Below are positions 16,782-24,771 of a stretch of 64,000 bases of DNA, one piece after another (within the stretch, counting starts at the first letter, position 1; each line of letters begins with the position of its first letter). Source of the DNA: Streptomyces sp. DSM 15324 (lineage in GTDB: Bacteria > Actinomycetota > Actinomycetes > Streptomycetales > Streptomycetaceae); contig NZ_KQ949023.1 in the NCBI RefSeq assembly GCF_001514285.1, forward strand, positions 945,139-1,009,138. Reading direction: 5' to 3'. The notes beneath the pieces are model-generated. The model was not told the DNA's origin and ran no database searches. It saw only the letters and a program-made list of their open reading frames with translations. A program made the position numbers and the translations under genes.

Positions 16782-17698
16782 AGCTCTCCCAGCAACTTCT
16801 CGATGAACTGCGAGGACTCTCGCGGACTGAGAGCCTGCGATCGGATGATCCCATAGCGGGCTCCGGCGAGAGTCACCTGTTCTGGGTCGGTCTGCAGGGC
16901 GCTCATGCCCTGTGCCTCGGCGTACAGAAACTTCTTGCCGTCCTTGCGCGTGACTACCGTGAACGACCCGTTCACCCCTGCGTTGTCCTCGCACTCGGTG
17001 GGCATGACCTGGATCTCGACGTTCCGCTTCTGTCCGATCAGAAGGAGATGCTCCAACTGCCCCCGTAGTACGCCAGTTCCCCCATACCGGTGCCGGAGAA
17101 CCGCCTCGTCCATCACGAAGCTCAGCAAAGGCGAAGGGTGGCGGTCGAAGATGGCCTGCCGCAAGAGCCGCGCGGCTACTCGCTGTTCGATCGTCTCTTC
17201 GTCCAAGGGTGGACGCCGCATCGCCAGCAGGGCCCTCATGTACTCCTCGGTCTGGAGCAGGCCTTTGACCACGAGGGCGTCATAGGCGAGCAGCTCAATG
17301 GCCTCCTTCTCCAGCTTCGCCATCCCCTGAAACCGAACCGGATACTGAGCCCTCTCCACCTGCTCCTTCCACAAGGTCAGCAACCCACCCGCCCCCAACA
17401 CCTCATCCGCCTGCTCGATCGTCCTCGGTGACGGAATCCTCCGCCCCTGCTCGAACGACGCGACCGTGGACGCCGAATACCCGATCCGCCGCCCGAACTC
17501 CTCGCGCTCCAGCCCCGCCCGCACCCGCAGCGTCTTCATGCTCTGCCCGAACGCGGTGACGACCCCCTGCCCGGACTTGTCCGCACCGGCCTGGACGCCG
17601 CCCGCCTCGCCGTCGTTCTCCCAGCTGTCCCCGAAGCTCACCGTCACCTCCTCGCCGGCCGTCACGGTCCCCGCCTCCGCGCTCGTACCCTCGGTCAC
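16778..17698 (-). CDS. XRE regulator with DUF5753 domain (WhiJ-like)
   Basis: A protein of about 306 residues. The helix-turn-helix MKTLRVRAGLEREEFGRRIG followed by YSASTVASFEQGRRIPS is followed by the DUF5753 sensor domain (LLAYDALVVKGLLQTEEYMR, LLSFVMDEAVLRHRYGG, IGQKRNVEIQVMPTECEDNA). A long acidic N-terminal tail precedes the helix-turn-helix. I chose GTG 17698 with GGAAGGGG upstream; 17701 is also possible. The gene is divergent from the ATP-binding protein gene and coupled to DUF397, forming the typical Streptomyces triad. Confidence 0.88.
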   Translation of the reverse strand: MTEGTSAEAGTVTAGEEVTVSFGDSWENDGEAGGVQAGADKSGQGVVTAFGQSMKTLRVRAGLEREEFGRRIGYSASTVASFEQGRRIPSPRTIEQADEVLGAGGLLTLWKEQVERAQYPVRFQGMAKLEKEAIELLAYDALVVKGLLQTEEYMRALLAMRRPPLDEETIEQRVAARLLRQAIFDRHPSPLLSFVMDEAVLRHRYGGTGVLRGQLEHLLLIGQKRNVEIQVMPTECEDNAGVNGSFTVVTRKDGKKFLYAEAQGMSALQTDPEQVTLAGARYGIIRSQALSPRESSQFIEKLLGEL

Positions 17699-17809
17699 CA
17701 CTACCCCTTCCCTGGCCCAACGCCCGCCGAGGAGAGCCGTCACGCCGCGTGTCTCGTACCGCTGCCGACACCGCGCGTACAACCGGCCCGCGTCGGTGCG
17801 TCACCACTT

Positions 17810-17824
17810 GTCACGCTACGTGAC
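17810..17824 (+). promoter_or_regulatory. Palindrome in the XRE/ATPase divergent promoter region
   Basis: GTCACGCTACGTGAC has perfect 5-bp arms and lies 20 bp before the ATG at 17844 in the divergent intergenic region. It is a candidate operator for the adjacent XRE protein. Nothing in the sequence proves binding. Confidence 0.4.
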
Positions 17825-17843
17825 CGGCGACACCGTTGTCGGC

Positions 17844-18353
17844 ATGACGAACAAACCCGGCACCCCCACCCGCACCGCTCGACCAGACCGCCCCGCGGAC
17901 TACTTGATCACCCCTCACGCGCCCCTCGACCGCACGTTCGAGATGCGCTTCACCTCCACCCCGCGCGGCGCCCGCCTTGCCCGGAGGCTCGCCGCGAACC
18001 GGCTCGACGCCTGGGGGGTCCCGTACGACTCCTACCGGCACGACGCCATCGTGCTGGTGCTCGCCGAGCTGACCGCCAACGCGGTGCGGCACGGCCACGT
18101 CCCCGGCCGGGACTTCCACCTCCACCTTCAGGTGATCGCGCACACGCAGACCGTCCGGATCGAGGTCACCGACACCCGTGCCGAACGCGTACCGCCCCGC
18201 CCGGACGCCCTCCGGACGCCCGGCGCCGAGGACACCGGCGGCCGAGGGCTGCTCCTGGTCGCCGGACTCGCCTCCCGCTGGGACTGGTACCTCCGGCCCG
18301 ACGGCCCGGGCAAGACGGTCTGGGCTGAGTGTGCTCTCGCGCCGGCCCAGTGA
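17844..18353 (+). CDS. ATP-binding protein, HATPase_c_3 (anti-sigma regulatory type)
   Basis: A 169-residue GHKL-type ATPase domain of the SpoIIAB/RsbW class. The N-box is visible in IVLVLAELTANAVRHGHV and the G2-type box in DTGGRGLLLVAGLASRW. Only the ATPase domain is present, with no kinase dimerisation region. Streptomyces encode dozens of these beside XRE/DUF397 genes; the molecular target is usually unknown. The ATG at 17844 was chosen over the much longer frame because upstream sequence belongs to the divergent promoter. Confidence 0.88.
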   Translation: MTNKPGTPTRTARPDRPADYLITPHAPLDRTFEMRFTSTPRGARLARRLAANRLDAWGVPYDSYRHDAIVLVLAELTANAVRHGHVPGRDFHLHLQVIAHTQTVRIEVTDTRAERVPPRPDALRTPGAEDTGGRGLLLVAGLASRWDWYLRPDGPGKTVWAECALAPAQ

Positions 18354-18359
18354 CCTCGA

Positions 18360-18373
18360 CGGGTACGTACCCG
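18360..18373 (+). promoter_or_regulatory. Palindromic operator of the toxin-antitoxin-like operon
   Basis: CGGGTACGTACCCG is a perfect 14-bp palindrome followed immediately by a partial repeat TACCCGTATCC. It ends about 38 bp before the antitoxin ATG. Antitoxins of this class normally autoregulate by binding such sites. Confidence 0.6.
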
Positions 18374-18411
18374 TACCCGTATCCTGGCGGCGTCCGAACG
18401 AGGAGGCAGCC

Positions 18412-18669
18412 ATGTCCGACGCCAACGTCCGCATCCCCGCCGAAGCGCGCGACCGACTCGCCCGGATAGCTTCCTCCGAAGGCATGTCCCTGCGCGGCTA
18501 CCTGTCCCACCTCGCCGAGACGCTGCTCACCCCCGAGGAGCGTGCGGAACGGGCCGAGCAGGCTCGTGCCGCCCTGCGGGAATGGAACGGCTACGACCCG
18601 AGCGCGGCCGAACAGGCGTCGCTCGACGCCGAGTTGGAGCAGCGCCTGCGTGAGGCGGGAACCCGGTGA
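18412..18669 (+). CDS. Ribbon-helix-helix-like antitoxin (VapB-type)
   Basis: An 85-residue protein. The N-terminal DANVRIPAEARDRLARIASS followed by EGMSLRGYLSHLAETLL resembles ribbon-helix-helix DNA-binding antitoxins; the charged helix after residue 45 would wrap the toxin. The ATG at 18412 has GAGGAGG upstream. It overlaps the next gene by four bases (GTGA). The palindrome at 18360 fits autoregulation. Confidence 0.75.
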   Translation: MSDANVRIPAEARDRLARIASSEGMSLRGYLSHLAETLLTPEERAERAEQARAALREWNGYDPSAAEQASLDAELEQRLREAGTR

Positions 18670-19046
18670 CCGAGCCCTTGCACATCGTCCTCGACGACAC
18701 GGCGATGGTCGCGGCCGGGCAGGGCAACGTGCTCGCCTCGCGCCTGATCCACCGCGCCCACGCCGAGGCGGGCTGGTTCCTGTACGCCCCGGCGTGTGCC
18801 CTCGTCTCGGCGGACCGGGTACGGCCCGGCACGGCGGAGCATCTCGCCGCGCTACCGGGGGTGACCGTTCTCGACCTGGACCTGCCCGCCGCGCTCGCCC
18901 TGGCCCGCGAGGACTCATGGGCGCCGGCGCACACGCGGTACGCGGCCGAGCCGACGCCGGAGCGGCCGAACGGCGCTGTGGTGGCCACCACCGAACCCGA
19001 AGTCTGGAAGGGGCAGTCAGTGAGGGTCATCGACCTCGGACCCTGA
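18666..19046 (+). CDS. Putative PIN-like toxin (VapC-type)
   Basis: A 126-residue protein coupled to the antitoxin gene. The pattern HIVLDDTAMVAAGQGNVLAS at the N-terminus, VLDLDLPAALALA in the middle and PNGAVVATTEPEV near the end fits the acidic-residue spacing of divergent PIN/VapC ribonucleases in actinomycetes. The PIN assignment rests on spacing and context, not on a strong motif. It overlaps the antitoxin stop. Confidence 0.62.
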   Translation: MTEPLHIVLDDTAMVAAGQGNVLASRLIHRAHAEAGWFLYAPACALVSADRVRPGTAEHLAALPGVTVLDLDLPAALALAREDSWAPAHTRYAAEPTPERPNGAVVATTEPEVWKGQSVRVIDLGP

Positions 19047-19074
19047 CCCCGTAGGCCCCGCCGGGGAGGAGAAA

Positions 19075-19375
19075 TCCGGCATCGAGGAATTCGTGACGAC
19101 CGGCACCGGCTCCGGCAAGACGGAGTCCTTCCTCATCCCCGTGCTCGACCACTGCCGCCGCGCGCGGGAGGCCGGGAAGGCGGGCATCAAGGCCGTACGC
19201 CCGTTCACTCGTGTTCATCGCCGCTACCCGCGCACGTGACGAGCTGATCGTCACATGGAGCGGCGAGGCCAGCCGCTTCCTTCCCGAGGACGCCGACGAA
19301 ACCGCCCACCGAGCCACCAACCTGCTGAGACACGACGGACCGCCGTCCGGTTCGTCGGGATCTGCCGCCGCCTGA
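19075..19375 (+). pseudogene. Helicase relic: DEAD-box motif I fused to UvrD-type C-terminus
   Basis: TTGTGSGKTESFLIPVLDHC is Walker A (motif I) of large DEAD/DEAH helicases of the kind found in phage-defence and mobile loci. After GIKAV the frame shifts, and VFIAATRARDELIVTWSGEA matches motif VI of UvrD/Rep helicases (AATRARDxLxVxxxG), ending at the stop 19373-19375. Two different helicase genes have been fused by deletion. Neither part can be active. Confidence 0.65.
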
Positions 19376-19591
19376 CAGCGGCGGTGACTGTCCTGTGGGC
19401 GGGCTGCCCCGCCCCGCTCGACGGCATTTCAGCAGGCGTCGTCCCACGGGCGCTGTCCGCCGCCGTGAGATCGAGGGCCTCTATCGGCGCCCCCTCTGCG
19501 CGGTCCGAGGAATCCTGGCGCAGGTGGGCGGTCGACAGGTGGGAGCGCCGTCAGTCCCGACCCCTTCGGCACCCTCGCGACCTTGGCCGAT

Positions 19592-19632
19592 TCGGGGCCA
19601 GACAGAGGGCGATTGCCTCTGACTGGCCCCGA
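19592..19632 (+). other. Long imperfect hairpin near the right repeat
   Basis: TCGGGGCCAGACAGAGG (19592-19608) pairs with CCTCTGACTGGCCCCGA (19616-19632) with one mismatch and a 7-nt loop. It is followed by two overlapping GGGTCGAA repeats (19640-19660). It could be a terminator of a lost gene or part of the attachment region. Confidence 0.55.
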
Positions 19633-19764
19633 GCAGCTCGGGTCGAACCCGGGTCGAATCAGAGCGGTTTCCTCTGCCTGCCTCCGATCGCCTCTGCAAC
19701 CCGACCTAGCAGGTCACAACCGATCCAGCCCGCAAAAGCCCAGGTCAGAAGGGTGCTCAGGAAT

Positions 19765-19795
19765 ACCCGGCGTACAGCCCGACTCGTCTGCCGCT
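19765..19795 (+). repeat. Right attachment-like repeat (attR candidate)
   Basis: This copy begins ACCCGGCGTACAGCCC and ends GACTCGTCTGCCGCT, matching the rnpB 3' end at 30 of 31 bases. No other part of rnpB is present nearby, so it is a remnant of integration rather than a second gene. Confidence 0.85.
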
Positions 19796-20126
19796 GCGAG
19801 CGGGTTCTGGACGCGCCTCGGCCTGGGCACATCGGGACGCTCCTCGTCGGCGCGGTCGTTCCATGGCGGCCGCCCGGGCAACGGCACTCTGCACCTTCGG
19901 CGGCCTCGGCGGGCTCGTCCGCCAGGTCAGCCGCGTCGGCGTTGGCTGTCAGGACTGTCAACTTCCGCGTAGGGGCGGCCCGTTCTTGGTGAAGGTCGCC
20001 TTCCCGGTGACGATCGACATCGTGAGGGGGAGTCGGCCCGGACGCCACCGTCACACGCATGACGAGGTCTCAACGGAGAAGTCGGAGTAAGGCCTTTGGA
20101 GTGCGGAGCTACTGTAGGTTCCTGCC
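19796..20126. other. Intergenic after the right repeat, no gene supported
   Basis: About 330 bp. A 20-residue minus-strand frame (MSIVTGKATFTKNGPPLRGS, 20020-19958) looks like the start of a truncated gene but is too short to assign. The rest has no recognisable coding sequence. The last 60 bp would hold the promoter of the EcsC-like gene. Confidence 0.4.
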
Positions 20127-21002
20127 ATGAAGCAGGGTAAAGACGTCGAGAACCCCGAGTCGCGTTTCTTCACGCTGTTGCTGGCCGCAGCGAAGCTTCC
20201 GGGTGTGCGCATCAAAAGGGAGGCATACCTCCGAAGTGCGCTGGCTCGCCGCTGCTCCGAGGACGAGATCCGAATAGCGGTAGAAGAGACCCCCGCTGCG
20301 GCGGGCATCAGCGTCGAGCTTCTCGACAAGGTGGCCAACGACTCCATCCGCTACGAAACCGCCAAGGTCAGCGCCCTCTCCGCCGCCGCCGGGGTACCCG
20401 GCGTCCTCGCCCTGCCCGCCACGGTGCCCGCCGACGCGGCCCAGTACGTCGGCCACATGCTGCGTATCGCGCAGAAGCTCGCCTATCTCTACAGCTGGCC
20501 CGACCTGTTCTCCGACGAGGGCGACGACGTCGATGACGCGACCAAGGGGGTGCTCACGCTGTTCTTCGGCGTGATGTTCGGCACCCAATCGGCGAACGCC
20601 GCGGTGGGGAAAGTTGCGGGGATGATGGCGGAGCAGGTCGCCAAGCAGCTGCCCAAGAAGGCACTCACCCATGGGGTCGTCTATCCCATGGTGAAGAAAG
20701 TCGCGGGCTACCTCGGTGTCAGGATGACGACGCAGTCCTTCGCGACGACCGTCTCGAAGGCCATCCCCCTCATCGGTGCTGCTGTCTCCGGCGGACTCAC
20801 CTTTGCGACCTACCTTCCCATGGCCAAGAGGCTCAAGAAGCACCTTGCCGGCCTGCCACTGGCGGAACCGTCGCCCCGTGTGGCGGATGGGGAAGTCGTG
20901 GACGGCGAAGTCGTGGAAGACCAAGAACCTTTCGCCCCCGTACACGCCGAGCAGCACGGCGCGGACACCGCTGCCGTCAAGCTGGAGGAACCTCAGTCAT
21001 GA
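20127..21002 (+). CDS. EcsC-like membrane-associated protein
   Basis: A 291-residue protein. The central part resembles EcsC-family proteins: ALSAAAGVPGVLALPATVPA, HMLRIAQKLAYLYSWPDLF, VLTLFFGVMFGTQSANAAVG and AIPLIGAAVSGGLTFATYLP, the last being a glycine-rich hydrophobic segment. The C-terminus carries a short acidic duplication (DGEVVDGEVVEDQE). Function is unknown. The ATG at 20127 follows a GTTCCTGCC context with only a weak ribosome site. It is a lone gene. Confidence 0.65.
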   Translation: MKQGKDVENPESRFFTLLLAAAKLPGVRIKREAYLRSALARRCSEDEIRIAVEETPAAAGISVELLDKVANDSIRYETAKVSALSAAAGVPGVLALPATVPADAAQYVGHMLRIAQKLAYLYSWPDLFSDEGDDVDDATKGVLTLFFGVMFGTQSANAAVGKVAGMMAEQVAKQLPKKALTHGVVYPMVKKVAGYLGVRMTTQSFATTVSKAIPLIGAAVSGGLTFATYLPMAKRLKKHLAGLPLAEPSPRVADGEVVDGEVVEDQEPFAPVHAEQHGADTAAVKLEEPQS

Positions 21003-21058
21003 CGAGGCGAGCGGCGCGGGAGGGCTGACTTCTCACGCCGCCTCGCTGATCACCCTGA

Positions 21059-21697
21059 TCACCGCGCCCCGCGAAGCCCCGTCGGCGTGCCGGACCCCCG
21101 CGGCGGGGTCAGCGGGGCGATCTCCCGCTCGAAGAAGGCGTGGAACCCCTCACCACGCTCATAAAGCGCATCGAACCCGGCGTTCGTTTCCCGGATCAGT
21201 GAGCCATCGGCGTACCGCTTGGCCCCGGCCGCGTTTCCGTCCTCGTCGTACACGACCTCGTACATGACGACATCGCCGAGAATCACTACTTCCGGAACCG
21301 GGCGAGTTCGCTCGACGCTGGAAATGTCACGAGCATCGATAATCCTGATGTCGTCGCCCACTTCCACGCGCACACGCAGCACGAATAACTCCCACTGCAC
21401 GTACGGCGTGACCGGGAATTCCACGACCCGGAGGCGGCGGTGTCTGATGCCCAGTTCCCACGCCCGCCGGATTTCCTGGGCGTAGTCCTCGCGCCTCTCG
21501 TCGGCCAGGGACAGGGCCCTCTCCCAGTCGCCGTCCGCGAACGCCTCCCAGCTCGGGAAGCCGCGCTCCTGGAAGTGCTGGCCGCGTTCGAGCTTGTTGA
21601 GGAAGCCGATCCCGCCGGCGTAGACCCGGCCCAAGTCCGCGTGGTACGTGGGGCGGTCCAGGCGTTCGGAGGCACCGTCGGGGAAGGAGTCAAACAC
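21059..21697 (-). CDS. DUF6879 family protein
   Basis: A protein of about 212 residues of a Streptomyces family without known function. Conserved parts include ERGQHFQERGFPSWEAFADG, RHRRLRVVEFPVTPYVQWEL and VILGDVVMYEVVYDEDGNAA near the end. Family members usually accompany XRE or small helix-turn-helix partners. The GTG at 21697 overlaps the stop of the upstream gene by 8 bp, which supports both the start and coupling. Confidence 0.7.
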   Translation of the reverse strand: MFDSFPDGASERLDRPTYHADLGRVYAGGIGFLNKLERGQHFQERGFPSWEAFADGDWERALSLADERREDYAQEIRRAWELGIRHRRLRVVEFPVTPYVQWELFVLRVRVEVGDDIRIIDARDISSVERTRPVPEVVILGDVVMYEVVYDEDGNAAGAKRYADGSLIRETNAGFDALYERGEGFHAFFEREIAPLTPPRGSGTPTGLRGAR

Positions 21698-21959
21698 TGG
21701 GGATGTCCGGCTTCGCCGCGATGAGCATGTTCCTGGGGATGACCACCAGGCGCTCGTCCGACCCGATCGAGACGCCGTCGGGCAAATTCTTGCCGAGTGA
21801 GGGGGTGAGGTCCCGGCCGATGACGGCGATGTCACCGTTCGCGAGTTCCCAGATGTCCGGGCAGTCAGGGGTTCCGGTGGTGTTTCCGAGTTCCTGGGGT
21901 GTTTTTCCCAGACGCCGTTTGAAACTCGTGTCCGGATCCGCTTCCCATGGCCTGGCCAT
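21690..21959 (-). CDS. Small conserved hypothetical, partner of DUF6879
   Basis: An 89-residue acidic protein (WELANGDIAVIGRDLTP and SDERLVVIPRNMLIAAKPDI). No domain is recognised. It is translationally overlapped with the DUF6879 gene, and this two-gene unit recurs in Streptomyces, so a joint function is likely. The ATG at 21959 follows GGGGCGATGGGAA. Confidence 0.65.
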   Translation of the reverse strand: MARPWEADPDTSFKRRLGKTPQELGNTTGTPDCPDIWELANGDIAVIGRDLTPSLGKNLPDGVSIGSDERLVVIPRNMLIAAKPDIPSV

Positions 21960-22190
21960 TTCCCATCGCCCCCTCGATCGGTCGGGATGTCTCACTGTAG
22001 CGTGCAACTTGCCTGCCTCACCACGTGTCAGACCCGGCCTGCGAGGGTAATGGCGAGGATTGATTCCTCCTTGTCTCATGTCGCACAGGGCTGGAATGAT
22101 ATTGATCGGAAAGAAAAATCATGTAAACGCCCGACAGGTGACACTTCCCATCTGTGCTGTCGGAAAAATCGGGTGAACGGAGGGGCGGCT

Positions 22191-22601
22191 GTGGACCCAG
22201 AAGTGGCCGCGCTCGCACAGAGCGCGGGGGTCACCTTGGTCACGTTGATGGCGACCGATGCGTGGCAGCACGCGAGGGACGGGATCATGCGGCTCTGGCG
22301 CCGTGCGCAACCTGAGAGCGCCGAGTCTGTCGCCGCCGAGTTGGAGGCCGGCCGCGAGGACGTGCTGGCCGCAGTGGTGGTGGACGATCAGGAGACCCTG
22401 GACGAACTGCGCCTTCAGTGGCAGGGAATGGTGCGGCGGCTGCTCGTGGCCCGGCCCGCCGCCGTCGAGGAACTGCGGGGTTTACTCGACCAACTCGATC
22501 CCGACGGCGCGACCGCCCGGCAGATCAGCCAGCACGCCACCGCGTCCGGTCAGGCCCGGGTCTACCAAGCGGGACGTGACCAGCACATCGCCGAGCGATG
22601 A
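22191..22601 (+). CDS. Small putative effector with C-terminal VYQAGRDQHI motif
   Basis: A 136-residue protein upstream of and overlapping (ATGA) the NB-ARC gene. Residues 1-110 are helical (AGVTLVTLMATDAWQHARDG, then LQWQGMVRRLLVARPAAVEE), a domain I do not recognise by name but which recurs next to actinobacterial STAND ATPases. The last 16 residues, QARVYQAGRDQHIAER, closely match residues 16-29 of the NB-ARC protein. Paired short motifs between a small protein and a neighbouring NLR-like ATPase are the pattern of bacterial amyloid signalling (BASS) motifs. GTG 22191 follows GGAGGGG; GTG 22173 is an alternative. A TTA codon occurs at 22482-22484. Confidence 0.65.
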   Translation: MDPEVAALAQSAGVTLVTLMATDAWQHARDGIMRLWRRAQPESAESVAAELEAGREDVLAAVVVDDQETLDELRLQWQGMVRRLLVARPAAVEELRGLLDQLDPDGATARQISQHATASGQARVYQAGRDQHIAER

Positions 22602-24736
22602 CGGGCGGGATGGGCGGGACGGACGGCCACGCCGAGGACCAGGGACGCGTCTACCAGTCGCGGGGCGACCAGCACATCAGCGAACACCACCACCACTACG
22701 GCGGTGACGGGCCGGAGCACGGCGGACCGGACTCGGTGCGACGCCCGGCGGTCGGCCGGCCCCCCGTCGCGCTGCGCGACCGCAGTGAGGTGATGGAACG
22801 CCTGCGGGCGAGCGTCGAGGCGGAGCGCGGCGGCCAGGTCTACGTGCTGTACGGCATGGGCGGCTCGGGCAAGACGGCGGTCGCCTGCGCTCTCTTCCAG
22901 GAGGTCACCGGAGAACGGGGAAGGGTGGGGCTGTGGGTGAACGCTTCAGACCGTGCGAGCCTGCGTGCCGGTATGCTCGCCGTCGCCGCCGACCGAGGGG
23001 CGGGTGACGGCGAACTGCTCGCCGCGCGCAACGGCCTCAGACCCGCCGCCGATCTGGTCTGGACGTACCTCGACCGTTCCGCCGAACCCTGGTTACTGGT
23101 CCTGGACAACACCGACGAGCCGGAGATCCTGCGGGACGGCAGCTGGCTGCGCACCAGCCCGCGCGGCATGGTTCTGGTGACCACCCGGCGCGCGGCGGCC
23201 CGCTGGTGGCCGGGTGCCGAGCTGCAACACATCGGCGTACTGCCACGGGAGGACGCCGCGCTCGTGCTGCGCGATCTCGCCCCGCACAGCGGTACGACAG
23301 AGCAGGCGGCGCGGGTCGCGGACCGGCTCGGGCGGCTGCCCCTCGCCCTCACCCTGGCGGGCGGCTTCCTCTCCCACCAGGTCATCGACCCCTGGACGAT
23401 GGACGCCTACGAGGACCAACTCGACGGAGACGGGCGGGTCCAGCTGATCGACCGGGGCGCCGACGCGCTGTCCGAAGCGGACCCCCGGCACCTGGTCGGC
23501 CTCACCTGGCAGCTGACCCTCGACGCGTTCGAGAGGCGCGGACTGCCCGAAGCCGCGGCCCTGCTCAGGCTGCTGGCCCGGTTCGCCGCGGAGCCGCTGC
23601 CGCTGTCTCTGCTCAACCACGTCGACATCAGCACCGTACTGCCTCGTGCTCGCACCGAGACGGCCCTCAGAGCACTCCTCGACCAGTCCCTGTCCGAGCT
23701 GGTCGACGCCGCCGGCGCGCGCTGCGTACAGAGCCACGGCATTCTCCTCGACAGCGTCTCGGCGGCGACGCCTGCGGACCTGGTGCCAGTCCTCGACGCG
23801 ACAGCCGTCCGGCTGCTCGACGCGGCCGTGCCCGCCGTACCCGACGCGGGGCCGCACGATCCGCGACTGCGCCTGCTGGTACCTCACGCGCTGGCCCTGC
23901 TGAGGCACATCGACGGGCCGTCCGCCGCCGACGCCCTGGCCGTCGCGACGCGGCTGTCGGTAGCCCTGCACCGGACCGGTGACTACCTCTCCGCCTGGGA
24001 GACCTCCCGCACCGCGGCGGACCTCGCACAGCGACACCTCGGTGGGGACCACCGCACGGTCCTCGCCGCCCGCTCCAGGGCAGGGCGGGCGCTGTTCCGG
24101 CTGGGCAGGTACCCCGAGGCCGATGCGGCACTGCGCGCAGTCCGGGACGCCCAGGAGCGTTTGTTCGGCGCCGACGACCGCGACACCACCGACACCGGCT
24201 ATGGCCTCCAGCTCGTGCTGGCGAACCTCGGCAGACGTGAGGAATCCGTCGCGCTGCTCCGTGACACCGTGGCCGGGCGGTGCTCGGCGCTGGGCCCCGC
24301 GCATCCGCTGACCCTGCGGGCCCGTGCCAGCCTGCTGGAGATGCTGCCCGCTGCCGAAGTGGTCACCGAGGAGGGCGGCACACTTCTCACCCTGCCGTCG
24401 GAATGCGATCGCTCCCTCGGCCCGGACCACACCGTGACACTGGGCGCCCGGCACAACCATGCGTGGGCGCTGTACCTCCTGGGCCGCTTCGACGAGGCCG
24501 ACAGTGAGATCCGGCAGGTCACAGAGGCGTATGCGCGGCGCTTCGGGCCGGACCACCCGATCGTGCTCGCGGCCCGGCAGCTCCTTTCCCGGACCCGGGT
24601 CGCACTCGGACGCGTGGATGAGGGGATCGAGCTGATGGCCGACGTCGTCGCACGGCGAGAACGCGGGCTGGGCCCCGAGCACCCCTTCACGCTGGCGGGT
24701 CGACAGCTCCTGGACGCGTACCGGTCGAGCCGATGA
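22598..24736 (+). CDS. NB-ARC/TPR STAND ATPase (NLR-like)
   Basis: A 712-residue STAND NTPase. The N-terminus has GRVYQSRGDQHISEH (about 16-30), then the P-loop YGMGGSGKTAVA (about 85-96), Walker B in EPWLLVLDNTDEPE and the NB-ARC arginine region GMVLVTTRRAAARWW, plus GRLPLALTLAGGFL. From about residue 430 tetratricopeptide repeats follow (RSRAGRALFRLGRYPEADAA, RHNHAWALYLLGRFDEADSE, each ending in a HPxTLxAR-like turn). Such proteins sense a trigger through the repeats and oligomerise. A TTA codon lies at 23093-23095. It is co-transcribed with the small protein upstream. Confidence 0.88.
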   Translation: MTGGMGGTDGHAEDQGRVYQSRGDQHISEHHHHYGGDGPEHGGPDSVRRPAVGRPPVALRDRSEVMERLRASVEAERGGQVYVLYGMGGSGKTAVACALFQEVTGERGRVGLWVNASDRASLRAGMLAVAADRGAGDGELLAARNGLRPAADLVWTYLDRSAEPWLLVLDNTDEPEILRDGSWLRTSPRGMVLVTTRRAAARWWPGAELQHIGVLPREDAALVLRDLAPHSGTTEQAARVADRLGRLPLALTLAGGFLSHQVIDPWTMDAYEDQLDGDGRVQLIDRGADALSEADPRHLVGLTWQLTLDAFERRGLPEAAALLRLLARFAAEPLPLSLLNHVDISTVLPRARTETALRALLDQSLSELVDAAGARCVQSHGILLDSVSAATPADLVPVLDATAVRLLDAAVPAVPDAGPHDPRLRLLVPHALALLRHIDGPSAADALAVATRLSVALHRTGDYLSAWETSRTAADLAQRHLGGDHRTVLAARSRAGRALFRLGRYPEADAALRAVRDAQERLFGADDRDTTDTGYGLQLVLANLGRREESVALLRDTVAGRCSALGPAHPLTLRARASLLEMLPAAEVVTEEGGTLLTLPSECDRSLGPDHTVTLGARHNHAWALYLLGRFDEADSEIRQVTEAYARRFGPDHPIVLAARQLLSRTRVALGRVDEGIELMADVVARRERGLGPEHPFTLAGRQLLDAYRSSR

Positions 24737-24771
24737 CGCGATGGCTCGTGCCGCGACGGGGAGCAGCGGGA

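Larger units (their letters stand above)
7036..19795. mobile_element. Decayed genomic island bounded by rnpB direct repeats
   Basis: The 12.8-kb interval is framed by the 31-bp direct repeats. Inside are many truncated genes, three IS-family relics (ISL3, ISAs1, IS1380), a toxin-antitoxin-like pair and helicase debris, whereas the flank before it is tidy core chromosome. The first 250 bp after the left repeat are noticeably less GC-rich than the surroundings. No integrase, excisionase or transfer gene was found, so the element looks immobilised or its integrase has been lost. The boundary assignment is inference from the repeats. Confidence 0.68.

Noticed and set aside
19765..19795. A tRNA or tmRNA gene as the source of the direct repeat
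   Set aside because: The sequence does not fold as a tRNA 3' half with a T-loop. It matches the P1/3' end of RNase P RNA instead.
19863..20090. Plus-strand ORF of 75 codons after the right repeat
   Set aside because: It has no ribosome site, no homology, and compositional features of an out-of-frame translation.
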